Source: an uncultured Acidimicrobiaceae bacterium
GTDB lineage: Bacteria; Actinomycetota; Acidimicrobiia; Acidimicrobiales; UBA10347
Assembly: GCA_905182135.1 (NCBI GenBank)
Contig: CAJJAG010000004.1
Location: forward strand, 186,001 to 250,000
Direction of reading: 5' to 3'
DNA length: 64,000 nucleotides
The notes beneath the pieces were generated by a model. The model was not told where the DNA came from. It made no database searches and saw only the letters and a list, made by a program, of their open reading frames with translations. This document shows positions 28,036 to 36,672 of this stretch, one piece after another. The position numbers and the translations under genes were made by a program. How positions within the stretch are numbered: position 1 is the first letter of the stretch; each line of letters starts with the position of its first letter.

Positions 28036-29172
28036 TCATGTCAGGGGGAAGTAGCCAGGAACACGGTGCGGATGGCTGTCGAGATGCACTTTGGCCTCAG
28101 GCGCTCCGGAAAATCGACCGTGCGTCCAGCGAATCTCGACATGACCCTCGATGATCTTGCGTTGGGCGCGGTCCAGTTCGGTACGCCGTGCTTCTGGCAT
28201 CGCTGCTTCTGGCATCGCTGCTTCGTGACTCACAGCCACAGTCATGATTGGTTCGACGCTAGAAACCTGAGCGAACATAGAGTTTCGGTCGATTACCTCG
28301 GCACGCCAACGCACCATTGGCTGTCCGGCCGAGTCTGGCCAGGCATCAAATGACTTGAGGTCGAAGCGATTACGGAAGTCCCACGGGGTACCTACGCGAT
28401 AGCGCAGCGGATCACCCGAGGTCGTGGCACCAAGCACAAAATAAGGAGCTGCCTGTAGCCGCAAAAGCCTCCACAACATTGCCTCGCGCTGGCGAGCGGT
28501 ACCGAGAGATGAACGCCATCGGTCCGCTGATGCCTTGGCCACAGCCATGGAAAACTGTTCGTACATAGCCTGAGACTTATCAGGCAGGCGCCCGCGTTTC
28601 GGCAGTGCCGCTTTGAGCCGTTGCCGGTCGCGCTTCGTGAGTTCGGCCACCTGCGTTGGCATGGCGTGATAACCGTGGTCCAGACCCGTATCGGCCAGAC
28701 ACGACGTGTAGAACTCTTGATAGGCGCCGGGCGCTGTCGTCATGAACCAATCGCTGCCGCGTTCCACTCGCTTCTCAGCCAGCGCCCTATCAAACAGGTG
28801 CGAAGGGCTGACGTTGTGCAGAATCGAGCTGCCGTATTTGCACGACACCAAGTACACATGGTCGATACGCAGATCTGCAGGGACTTGCTCATAGCCCGGC
28901 GGTTTGTGAGGGCCCTTCCATTCGACGCTCCAAGGCGGCCGACCGCGCAGACCATCGTCGGCTCGGGCAAACACCTGACCGTTTTCCCATGATGTTTCGA
29001 ACTCTCGAACATGAGAGCCAGCAGCGCGGGCTGCGCCCAACCGTTCGTAGTGTTCGGTCTCGAGGTTGAGGACGCTCATAGGCCGCACTTGGAGCGCCTC
29101 GTCGAGATCACGAAACCCAAGCATGGCCAAGCCGGTCACGATCTCGGTAATTTCGGTGCGGAGCGCGACCAT
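28036..29172 (-). CDS. Unknown protein encoded with a DNA methyltransferase; candidate nuclease
   Basis: I do not recognise this 378-residue protein. Two stretches could be part of a PD-(D/E)XK-type site: ADDGLRGRPPWSVEWKG (about 71-87, D then ExK spacing) and RIDHVYLVSCKYGSSILHN (about 102-120, a strand-like segment ending in Lys). It begins 2 nt after the stop of the 125-residue gene, which itself follows the methyltransferase, so it belongs to that operon. A restriction enzyme role is plausible from position only. The tail carries a duplicated EAAMP peptide made by a 15-bp tandem repeat. There is no signal peptide or membrane segment. Confidence 0.75.
   Translation of the reverse strand: MVALRTEITEIVTGLAMLGFRDLDEALQVRPMSVLNLETEHYERLGAARAAGSHVREFETSWENGQVFARADDGLRGRPPWSVEWKGPHKPPGYEQVPADLRIDHVYLVSCKYGSSILHNVSPSHLFDRALAEKRVERGSDWFMTTAPGAYQEFYTSCLADTGLDHGYHAMPTQVAELTKRDRQRLKAALPKRGRLPDKSQAMYEQFSMAVAKASADRWRSSLGTARQREAMLWRLLRLQAAPYFVLGATTSGDPLRYRVGTPWDFRNRFDLKSFDAWPDSAGQPMVRWRAEVIDRNSMFAQVSSVEPIMTVAVSHEAAMPEAAMPEARRTELDRAQRKIIEGHVEIRWTHGRFSGAPEAKVHLDSHPHRVPGYFPLT
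28191..28220 (+). repeat. Exact 15-bp tandem duplication inside the unknown gene
   Basis: The 15-bp unit CTTCTGGCATCGCTG occurs twice head to tail (28191-28205, 28206-28220). It keeps the reading frame and doubles the peptide EAAMP near the C-terminus of the protein encoded on the minus strand. Confidence 0.9.
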
Positions 29173-29174
29173 AA

Positions 29175-29552
29175 CTAAGAAGCTGGCCCGGTCTCGTTAA
29201 ACAGTTTGGACGTGCGGATGGCCATTGACGCGACTTCGCTGTCTAGCCTGTCCTCGGTCCAGATCGGTACGTGTTCTTCGTAGACATCGATCAGCGTGTC
29301 AGTAGCTTCCATCCATATCAGGACTGCATCGGCCCATCGTTCGTGCAACAGATGTTCCTTGACGGCTTCGACAAGATGGGGCTTGAAGGTCGACGGGTTT
29401 GAACCGGCAACAACTTTGAGCGCAATCAGTCGGGAAATAACTTGTGCATTTTCGGCCAGAAAAATCTGAGGCGTGTCGTGCTTGACGACAGCCCACGCGC
29501 CGAGTGGGACCGAGTTCAACCTCGCTGGATTCTGCGTTCCATGATCGGCCAC
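29175..29552 (-). CDS. Small hypothetical protein in methyltransferase operon
   Basis: This 125-residue frame starts at a GTG (29552), 8 nt after the methyltransferase stop, and ends 2 nt before the next gene. Such tight packing argues that it is real. The composition is that of a soluble, mostly helical acidic protein (segments PHLVEAVKEHLLHERWADAVL and MEATDTLIDVYEEH). No family or catalytic motif is recognised. It may be a specificity or accessory subunit of the cassette. Confidence 0.7.
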   Translation of the reverse strand: MADHGTQNPARLNSVPLGAWAVVKHDTPQIFLAENAQVISRLIALKVVAGSNPSTFKPHLVEAVKEHLLHERWADAVLIWMEATDTLIDVYEEHVPIWTEDRLDSEVASMAIRTSKLFNETGPAS

Positions 29553-29560
29553 GGTGACCC

Positions 29561-31078
29561 TCAGAAGAACGAGTCTGGATCGGCAGGACCAATTCCGGCA
29601 GGTGGTTCAGCTTCAAGACCGTCGATGGCGTATTGCTGCAACCGTTGCTGATCCTCTGCAGAGAAAATTTCGATGGCATCGAAAATAATACGGGTGTCGC
29701 CCTGCTGGCAGGCACGAAGCGCCTTTAATCCGGCGCCAGCGTCGGGACGACCTGTGGTCAGCAATACATACGGGATGCCGGCGCACTCTGGGTCAAACTG
29801 ACGGGCGGCTGCCTGCCCAAGCGACTTCCACAGCGTGGAGGTATGGCGTAAGCCGTCTCGCCCGCTGGTGAAAGAACCGGTGATGTCAAAATGCCAGACC
29901 GCCCCGTCGCTGGACTGGGCGACGAGATCAACCGCCACACCACATTTCAGGTTCTTCTTTTTGAGGCTCAACTCGGTGAAGCCACACTCTTCGATAATGA
30001 TCCGGGCAACGTCTTCGGCTTTTTGACCCTGACGTACCGCAATCGCTTGCGGGTCACTGGAAACGACATCGGTGGCATCTGGCTTGACGGCAGGCACCAA
30101 CACCTTGAACCGTTCGCGCCGGCCCTGCTGGTTGACGAGTCGATCTCGTTCGACCTGAATACGTTCGTTTGAAACGTCAATGTACGACTCTTCGGTCTCA
30201 CAGCCCACGTAGTTACGGCCCGAACGGACCGCGGCAATAGCGGTCGAACCCGCGCCCATATACGGGTCGAGAACCAGGTCGTCGTAATAGGTATAGAGGT
30301 CGATCAGTCGCTTCGGTAACGCTACGGGGAACGGCGCCGGGTGGCCAACACGGGTTGCACTTTCGGCCGGGATTTCCCAGACGTCTTTGGTCGCGCTCAT
30401 AAACTCTTCTTTAAAGATCGAGCCGTTTGAGGGCAACCCCTGCTCGGCTCGCTTGCGAGGCGACAGTGCACGCTCGAAACGCCCCTTGCTGGCGATCACA
30501 ATACGTTCGGTCAGGTCACGCAGCACCGGGTTCGACGGCTTCTGGAACGAACCCCAGGCCGTAGAACTATTCATGCCGTCGCCCTTCTTCCAAATGATCT
30601 CTCCCCGAACAAGCAACCCGAGATCTTCAAAAATGCGAATGATGTCTGCGGCTTGCGAGCGGTACGGCTTGCGACCCAGGTTTGCGACATTGACGGCGAT
30701 TCGCCCACCTGGTTCTAGCTTACGAACAGACGCTGCAAAAATTTCGTGCATGCTCTCAAGGTGTTCTTCGTAGGCCGCAGGAACATGACCCTCACCCATC
30801 GCTGCCTCGTAGTCTTTGCCAACAAAGTAAGGCGGCGACGTGACGACCAAGGCGACGGAGTTGTCAGCAACAGAGTCATTGTTGTTCAACACGTTCTGCG
30901 CTGTTCCATGAAAGATCGCGTCTTCGAATGGCCGGTCTCCAGGCGCAACGACTGTCTCGTCTTCGGACAGAACCGGGGGGACGAACCGTGCATAGAACGC
31001 GGAGCTGTCATGGCTCTCACGTGCACCGGTGCCGAATGAAGCAGTCGTGGTGCCCCGGCGTTCTTTGTCTTCACTCAT
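29561..31078 (-). CDS. Site-specific DNA methyltransferase (SPPY, N4-cytosine type) with unknown C-terminal domain
   Basis: From the ATG at 31078 (GAGGAGG 11 nt upstream) the protein has 505 residues. Motif IV is SPPY at 81-84, typical of N4-cytosine enzymes. The AdoMet motif I is DPYMGAGS at 271-278, so the order IV-then-I places it in the beta class, with target recognition between them. Residues 345-505 form an extra domain with VAVDLVAQ, WHFDITGSFTSGRDG, TLWKSLGQA and YVLLTTGRPDAG. I have no function for this domain; a nuclease-like core is possible. The two following unknown genes make this a candidate restriction or defence unit. An in-frame start at 31141 is less likely. Confidence 0.88.
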   Translation of the reverse strand: MSEDKERRGTTTASFGTGARESHDSSAFYARFVPPVLSEDETVVAPGDRPFEDAIFHGTAQNVLNNNDSVADNSVALVVTSPPYFVGKDYEAAMGEGHVPAAYEEHLESMHEIFAASVRKLEPGGRIAVNVANLGRKPYRSQAADIIRIFEDLGLLVRGEIIWKKGDGMNSSTAWGSFQKPSNPVLRDLTERIVIASKGRFERALSPRKRAEQGLPSNGSIFKEEFMSATKDVWEIPAESATRVGHPAPFPVALPKRLIDLYTYYDDLVLDPYMGAGSTAIAAVRSGRNYVGCETEESYIDVSNERIQVERDRLVNQQGRRERFKVLVPAVKPDATDVVSSDPQAIAVRQGQKAEDVARIIIEECGFTELSLKKKNLKCGVAVDLVAQSSDGAVWHFDITGSFTSGRDGLRHTSTLWKSLGQAAARQFDPECAGIPYVLLTTGRPDAGAGLKALRACQQGDTRIIFDAIEIFSAEDQQRLQQYAIDGLEAEPPAGIGPADPDSFF

Positions 31079-31218
31079 GACCGAATCGGCCTCCTCGTAT
31101 GACTCTAAACGGACCATACGCCCGGGGTGCGACACTCTCAATATCTCTTCGTTGACCGCAACGTCACCAAGACCAACGCCACTCTGCTGGCGCCAGCACC
31201 AGGCCCTAGGATCAGCTC

Positions 31219-32295
31219 GTGACCTTTACCTCAATCCCCATAGTTGATGTCAGTACAGTGCTTGATAGCGATGACACCCCCGCCGACTTCGCTGCTGAAT
31301 TCACCGACATCTGTCACCACGTCGGCTTCGCTCTCGTGACCAACCATGGCATCTCGACAGAGCTACAGGGCGAGACCTTTGATCTGATGAAGCGTTTCTT
31401 TGAACTGCCGCTCGAGATCAAACAACTCATTGACAAGACCAACTCGCCACAGTTCCGCGGTTGGGAACCCGTCGGCGCCGAGTCGACGAACAACGCACCT
31501 GACCTGCGGGAACAAATCGATGTATGGACCGAATGGCCCGAGCACGGAACCAGCGGCCCCGATTACAACCGTCTACATGGGCCGAATCAGTGGCTTGCTG
31601 ATGATGTCCTTCCTGGCCACAGGTCGATCTCGCTTCGCTGGATCGCAGCACTCGAACATCTTGCTGATCATCTGATGAGTGCATTAGCTGTGGGGCTCGG
31701 TCTGCAGAGCGACCACCTGCGCAGCTTGTTCGGCGACCAGCCCATGTCGTTGGCCAAGTTCATTCACTATCCACCTACGCCCGCTGGCGGCGCTGGTGTC
31801 AATCCACATCATGACGCTGGCTTTCTGACCATTCTGGCTCCAGGCCCCACTCCTGGCTTGCAAGTGCAGAACCCAGCTGGCGACTGGGTCGACGTCCCCG
31901 TCATTGAGAACACCTTCGTCATCAATCTCGGCGAGGTTCTGCAATCTATGACAGGCAATTATTTGGTCGCCACCCCTCACCGAGTGGTGACAGATGCCGA
32001 ACGCTACTCGTCAGGTTATTTCCAAGGCCCGTCCTTGACTACCCAACTCACCCGTCTGCCACTTGCACCCGAGTTCGCGTCCACTGTTGCAGCCAGCCCC
32101 CACCATCACGACGCTGGATTCATGCCCACACCCGACGAGGCTCAGTCCGGTACGGCTGCGATGACCAGCGAACACCGGCCCGGAACTTATGGCGAACAGC
32201 TGTGGAATTACTTCCATCGCAGCTACGGCGAGCAGATGGCACACCACCATGGCGATCTGCTGACAACAACCAACGGAATCTCGACAGGCAATTAA
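31219..32295 (+). CDS. 2-oxoglutarate/Fe(II) oxygenase, isopenicillin N synthase family
   Basis: The 358-residue protein has the N-terminal DIOX_N region (CHHVGFALVTNHGIS at about 32-46) and the catalytic 2OG-FeII domain with the iron triad H197-x-D199 (NPHHDAGFLT) and H254 (ATPHRV). The co-substrate motif is RxS (R262, S264 in ERYSSGY). It starts at a GTG. Family members include plant-like hormone dioxygenases and many uncharacterised bacterial oxygenases, so the name reflects fold and not penicillin synthesis. It is followed 50 bp later by msrB on the same strand. Confidence 0.88.
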   Translation: MTFTSIPIVDVSTVLDSDDTPADFAAEFTDICHHVGFALVTNHGISTELQGETFDLMKRFFELPLEIKQLIDKTNSPQFRGWEPVGAESTNNAPDLREQIDVWTEWPEHGTSGPDYNRLHGPNQWLADDVLPGHRSISLRWIAALEHLADHLMSALAVGLGLQSDHLRSLFGDQPMSLAKFIHYPPTPAGGAGVNPHHDAGFLTILAPGPTPGLQVQNPAGDWVDVPVIENTFVINLGEVLQSMTGNYLVATPHRVVTDAERYSSGYFQGPSLTTQLTRLPLAPEFASTVAASPHHHDAGFMPTPDEAQSGTAAMTSEHRPGTYGEQLWNYFHRSYGEQMAHHHGDLLTTTNGISTGN

Positions 32296-32345
32296 CCAGA
32301 GTGGTCTGATGTGACGCCGGCTCGTAACGGCCCTACCATTGAAGC

Positions 32346-32753
32346 ATGACCGAGTACCAAGTTGACGATGCCCACCTCCGCGAACGACTGACCTCTGAGC
32401 AATACGTGGTCACCCAGCAAGCAGGGACCGAACGAGCCTTTACCGGCAAATACTGGGACACGACCGACGACGGCGTGTACCACTGCGTCGTGTGTGATGA
32501 GCCACTGTTCGTCAGCGACACCAAGTACGACGCTGGTTGCGGATGGCCCAGCTTCTACCAGGCCATCGACGAAGACAAGATCACCCGTAAGGTCGACATG
32601 ACCATGGGCATGCAGCGCACAGAAACCGACTGCGCCAAGTGCGGTGCCCACCTGGGCCATGTGTTTCCCGATGGGCCTCAGCCGACAGGCGAGCGCTTCT
32701 GCATGAACTCGGCATCACTAAACCTCGAGTCCCCCGAATTCACCACCGAATAA
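32346..32753 (+). CDS. msrB: Peptide-methionine (R)-S-oxide reductase
   Basis: The 135-residue enzyme repairs methionine-R-sulfoxide in proteins. Zinc ligands are C47/C50 (CVVC) and C96/C99 (CAKC). The catalytic Cys119 lies in [11 protein letters not shown]. The GCGWPSFY and [12 protein letters not shown] segments are diagnostic. No MsrA is fused or adjacent. Confidence 0.96.
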   Translation: MTEYQVDDAHLRERLTSEQYVVTQQAGTERAFTGKYWDTTDDGVYHCVVCDEPLFVSDTKYDAGCGWPSFYQAIDEDKITRKVDMTMGMQRTETDCAKCGAHLGHVFPDGPQPTGERFCMNSASLNLESPEFTTE

Positions 32754-32783
32754 TTTGCCAGCTAATCGCCTCGCTGGCACGCC

Positions 32784-33533
32784 TTAGCGAACGTGTGTGG
32801 CGCCGTTGATGTCAACGGTCGATCCAGTCATGTGACGAGCGAGCCCCGAAGCCAGGAAGGCGACGGTGTTGGCAACCTCCGATGGCGGCACTGCTTCTCC
32901 AAGCGGGAAACCATCGAGCGCGTCAGGGTTGGCCGCAAAGAAGCCCTCGGCCATTTCGGTCGACACCCATCCAGGATTCACGGTGTGGGCGACGATGCCG
33001 TCGTTGCCATAGCCACGGGCGATCGACCGAGTCAGCGCCACCACAGCACCTTTCGATGCCGCGTAATGCATCATGTTCGGCTCGTCGCCGCGAGTTGCAG
33101 CGCGGCTCGCGATATTAATGATGGTTCCCTCGCCCTTGGGGATGAAGTGGGCGATGGCCTTTCGACAGATGTCGGCCAACGAGAACAGATTGACCTGCAT
33201 AGTGACATGCCAAGCATCGGCCCATTCCTGGTCGCTGGCGTCGATGTCAGCTTCAGGTGCAATACCTGCGTTGTTCACGACCACGTCGATTGACCCGACG
33301 GCGGCAATCGCCCGATCGAACAGATCCGAGGCCGCACCTGGTTGGGCAAGGTCTGCACAGAGAAGCACGGGGTCGTTATTGCATGAAGCGGCAACAGCTT
33401 CGGCCATGGCTGTACTGCGGCCATAGCTCATCACGACTCGGGCGCCAGCGCCATCGAGAGCCGTTGCAGCCGCAGCGCCGATGCCTCGGGATGCGCCAGT
33501 TACGAGGATGGTCTTGCCGCTGAGATCGATCAT
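32784..33533 (-). CDS. Short-chain dehydrogenase/reductase
   Basis: The 249-residue SDR has the cofactor loop GASRGIG (14-20), the NNAG motif, and the catalytic Ser/Tyr/Lys in IASRAATRG and MHYAASKGA. It is similar in layout to FabG-type 3-oxoacyl reductases, but no acp or fab genes are nearby, so the substrate is open. The downstream segment VNPGWVSTEMAEGFF is typical. It is encoded with the 6PGDH-like gene just upstream on the same strand (20 bp). Confidence 0.9.
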   Translation of the reverse strand: MIDLSGKTILVTGASRGIGAAAATALDGAGARVVMSYGRSTAMAEAVAASCNNDPVLLCADLAQPGAASDLFDRAIAAVGSIDVVVNNAGIAPEADIDASDQEWADAWHVTMQVNLFSLADICRKAIAHFIPKGEGTIINIASRAATRGDEPNMMHYAASKGAVVALTRSIARGYGNDGIVAHTVNPGWVSTEMAEGFFAANPDALDGFPLGEAVPPSEVANTVAFLASGLARHMTGSTVDINGATHVR

Positions 33534-33553
33534 CGAGTCACGCTAGTAGTGCT

Positions 33554-34369
33554 TTACTCGCCAGTGTTGTTGAGCATGGCAACAACCTGGTCGAGCGTGA
33601 CCTGATCTGCGCTCTTGAAGTCGACCATACGCTCATAAATCTCGTGCGCTGCTTCGGCGAAGCCAGTGGGTAATCCTGCGGCCGAGAAGGACGCCGCTAT
33701 CTGTTCCATCTCGCCGGTAAAGCGCCACGCCTTCGGTGAAACAGCTGTCGCCACAAGCTCTGAACGTTCGACCATGCCTGGCTGTGAGATGTTCCACTCG
33801 TCGACGAGTGCAACATCAACTCCTTCGGCCTGAGCGAGCGCCCTAATAGCCAGGTTCATAGCCGAACCAATCTTGGTCCAGCTTGCATATGCCATCTTCA
33901 GAGCTGAGGCTGCACCCTGGTCTTCGCCGATCACCCGGGCGTCGAACGCACTCCCGTCGTACCATGCAGCGACCTCGGCAGATCTTGATCCACTCAGGTA
34001 CAGCCGAGTTGTGCCTCGCTTGTACGCAGGAGGCCCGATGACCGAACCATCGACGAAGTGGTCGAAGCGCTCGGCGATGGCTCGCGCCGCCGCAGCGCTG
34101 ATGGCATTGGCATCGACATAGAGCCCCTGAAACCCGACCTCTGCAACCGTAGATGCCAACTCGATGGCTGCACTTGGCGGGCAGATGGACACGATGGCAT
34201 CAGCCTTGTCAACCATTGCATGGAGTGATCCCACGTCGATCATGGCATGCGATTCAGCTCGCCTTCGAGTCTCGTTGCTCCGGCCGTCGCTTGCCCACAA
34301 CGTAGTTGCAGAACAGTTACTGGCCAATGTCTCGCCCATAAGCCCCGGATGCAGAAAACCAACATTCAT
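33554..34369 (-). CDS. 6-phosphogluconate dehydrogenase-like oxidoreductase (NAD-binding plus DUF1932)
   Basis: From the ATG at 34369 the protein has 271 residues and begins directly with the Rossmann start MNVGFLHPGLMGETLA. The NAD domain (to about 150, with GSVIGPPAYKRGTTRLYLSG) is followed by a helical DUF1932-type C-terminal domain (ALKMAYASWTKIGSAMNLAI). Upstream codons to 34531 lack family sequence. Related proteins act on small beta-hydroxyacids or as phosphogluconate dehydrogenase-like enzymes. The substrate is unknown. Confidence 0.82.
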   Translation of the reverse strand: MNVGFLHPGLMGETLASNCSATTLWASDGRSNETRRRAESHAMIDVGSLHAMVDKADAIVSICPPSAAIELASTVAEVGFQGLYVDANAISAAAARAIAERFDHFVDGSVIGPPAYKRGTTRLYLSGSRSAEVAAWYDGSAFDARVIGEDQGAASALKMAYASWTKIGSAMNLAIRALAQAEGVDVALVDEWNISQPGMVERSELVATAVSPKAWRFTGEMEQIAASFSAAGLPTGFAEAAHEIYERMVDFKSADQVTLDQVVAMLNNTGE

Positions 34370-34826
34370 TGCGTCAGCCTGCCACCTATCGCATAGGAAG
34401 CAGCATCGGACAAAGCTTTGCCACCCGACACTCGTCTCCGACTGGATTGGTCCAGCCTTCCCTCCCTTAGCGAGCGCCTTGAAGACCACGCTGTCTCGAT
34501 ACCCGCGACGCGGCCGCTGCTCGCCAGCCAACGACTCGACCCTCGAGCATCGTCTTCGCTCTATGGAACCGTGATGAAGAACAGATCGAGAGGTGTTTTA
34601 TCCCACTACGGCCGAGTCAGGCCATCTCGTTTGATCTGCTTTAAGCCAACCTCGACGAATTCGACGGTCGCTGGAAGCACCGCAGCGAAGGCTCGGTGAA
34701 GTTCGACGATCTGCCCAACGACCGAGATCATGCCAGTCATGGGGGAAAGACGGGCGCGGTCATCTCAGGCGAGTGCAGCGCGGACTCAGGAGCGAAGGGC
34801 CCGCGCTCTAACGTAATCGAACCGCC
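34370..34826. other. Intergenic region, nothing recognised
   Basis: About 457 bp lie between the DUF1932 gene start and the 3' end of the dimethylformamidase-like gene. Frames are short, with no motif, and no strong hairpin was noted. Confidence 0.45.
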
Positions 34827-36395
34827 TCACGAGCTAGAAGCACGGAAGAATCGATCCATGATGTTGGCGGTGACTTGGGAAACGAGTCGGTCATCGGCCA
34901 GGCCGAAGACCCAGTCGGTCGAGCCGATGGTCACGACCTCTCCCCCGCCCGTCCCTTGGGGCCGACAGACGACCATCACGGCATTCCCATGACGGACCTT
35001 GGCCAGGTTCTCGGGACTGGTGTCGCCGTAATAACGCTCCGCTAGGAACTCGAGGTCGCCCTGATCATTCAACGCCGAGATCGACTTGGGATACTCGCCC
35101 ATGCCCAGGTTGCTCGATAACGAAAGACCAACGATCTCGTGGTCTGTCGGCATGCCATCGACGAGACGCACGACCGGAAGCTGGTACTCGTCGAGTGTGA
35201 TCGGACACCCGAGGGTCTCGTAGCCAACAACCCCATGGTCACCACCGAGCAGATCGCCATAGCGCAGCCCCGTGCCTTCGAACATCCAATGGTCATAACG
35301 AAACACGGTGAACCCACCGGTGCCGCGTGGCGTCGCCTGCCCAAAGCGATGGTAGAGGCCGAACACACTGCCAGCGCCGAGAGTGCTCCACTCGGGTCGC
35401 CCGACCAATGGGTCACACCACAAGCCTGACATCTCTTCGACTGCATCGGTGCCTACGACAGGATCTGCGGTGTGGCCTCCGTACTTGTGGCCAATCATGT
35501 GGTCCAGGCCTGGGTTCCCCTCCTCGTCTACTAGCCGCACCTGCCAGAACATGGTGTTCCCAGACAGCGACACATAATCACCACCGCTGCCGATATGGCG
35601 GTCGACCTGGTCTCGCGCTGTCTTGGTCCAGTACTCATCATGTCCAATGCCGAGAACCACCTCGTAGTCAGCAAGCAGGTCAGACGTGGCGTCGAAGTCT
35701 GACGACACCGCATAGTCAAACTCGTAACCAGCGGTCTCGGCCCATTCAACGAAGCGGCGCTCGTGGGTAAACCATCCAGTTGAACCAATCGCTGGCGAGT
35801 ACCCGTGTTCCATGCGGTAGGCCTGGAAGATCTCTCCGTCGGCATCGGGCTCTTCGCCGAAACGCACGGGCCGAGCCTTGCGGTCGTCGCGATCGACCTG
35901 GGGGCGATCCAGCAGACCACGAGGCCATGGCCGCTGGAAGGACACCTGGTGGCCGCCGGTGTAGAGACTGGCGCCGCCCCACGTATTGTAAGCGTTCCAC
36001 GTGTTCGTGCCCAGGACTAGCAGCGCTGCTTGGCGTCGCTGGCGGGGAGCATGAACCACGAATCCAGCATGGCCAACATTGCGGCCAACAGCAGCGCCGG
36101 CTGCGGTCAGTGTCACCAGATAGAAGCCGGTCTGCCATTCGGGTTCGACATCGATCTCGAATGACACTGGCCAGTCGCAACCCGTTGCGTCGGCGTTCGT
36201 TGGTGGTTCAAAGAACGTCCCGGCGATTCCGTCAGCGGAAAAGACTTCGATGCGCTCGGCGCCCCAGCGTTCGACACGCACACCAAAGTGCGGCTGCTTG
36301 GTCGACACATGGACACCAATGCGGCCACCTGCCGCCACGCTTAGCGTCGAGCAGTACGCCTCGATCTCGTCATAGAAGGTCACGTCATTAGTCAT
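34827..36395 (-). CDS. N,N-dimethylformamidase large-subunit-like protein
   Basis: The 522-residue protein matches the DMFase beta/large subunit. It has an N-terminal beta-sandwich region followed by the catalytic part with LLVLGTNTWNAYNTWGG, DFDATSDLLADYEVVLGIGHDEYWT, and SGNTMFWQVR. The GHDEYW motif holds the Glu that, with two Tyr, binds mononuclear iron in characterised DMFase. No small subunit gene is adjacent, and many actinobacteria carry such stand-alone homologues whose substrates are unknown. The ATG at 36395 has GAGGT 8 nt upstream, overlapping the stop of the 88-residue gene, so translation is likely coupled. Confidence 0.82.
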   Translation of the reverse strand: MTNDVTFYDEIEAYCSTLSVAAGGRIGVHVSTKQPHFGVRVERWGAERIEVFSADGIAGTFFEPPTNADATGCDWPVSFEIDVEPEWQTGFYLVTLTAAGAAVGRNVGHAGFVVHAPRQRRQAALLVLGTNTWNAYNTWGGASLYTGGHQVSFQRPWPRGLLDRPQVDRDDRKARPVRFGEEPDADGEIFQAYRMEHGYSPAIGSTGWFTHERRFVEWAETAGYEFDYAVSSDFDATSDLLADYEVVLGIGHDEYWTKTARDQVDRHIGSGGDYVSLSGNTMFWQVRLVDEEGNPGLDHMIGHKYGGHTADPVVGTDAVEEMSGLWCDPLVGRPEWSTLGAGSVFGLYHRFGQATPRGTGGFTVFRYDHWMFEGTGLRYGDLLGGDHGVVGYETLGCPITLDEYQLPVVRLVDGMPTDHEIVGLSLSSNLGMGEYPKSISALNDQGDLEFLAERYYGDTSPENLAKVRHGNAVMVVCRPQGTGGGEVVTIGSTDWVFGLADDRLVSQVTANIMDRFFRASSS

Positions 36396-36405
36396 GGTTG
36401 CTACC

Positions 36406-36672
36406 TCAGCTTGAGCTTTCCCAATCAATGGTCACATCTCGGTGTGTCTTTGAGCCCGGCAACCCGCACCGATTGTTGGCGGTGAGCGCATCGAACGCCG
36501 CATCCTGGCTGGTGCTGCGCAAGCGGCGACTGGCACCATCGGCAATGCCGACGGTTTCCTTAATAGCATTGCGAACCTCAGACCCGCCATCTCGTCCAAC
36601 GTCGGCTACCAATAGATCGAACGAATTGGTTCCATTATCGACACCGGCATTGTTCGTAGCGACCTGCGTCAT
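36406..36672 (-). CDS. Small protein translationally coupled to cinA; weak L7/L12 C-domain resemblance
   Basis: The 88-residue frame starts with an ATG that overlaps the cinA stop as ATGA. It ends 10 nt before the dimethylformamidase-like ATG, so it is probably a real operon member. The stretch FDLLVADVGRDGGSEV, then RNAIKETVGIADGASRRLRS, recalls the ribosomal L7/L12 C-terminal fold (VIKAVREVTGLGLKEAK), but the similarity is weak and the usual ending is not clear. The function is unknown. Confidence 0.6.
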   Translation of the reverse strand: MTQVATNNAGVDNGTNSFDLLVADVGRDGGSEVRNAIKETVGIADGASRRLRSTSQDAAFDALTANNRCGLPGSKTHRDVTIDWESSS

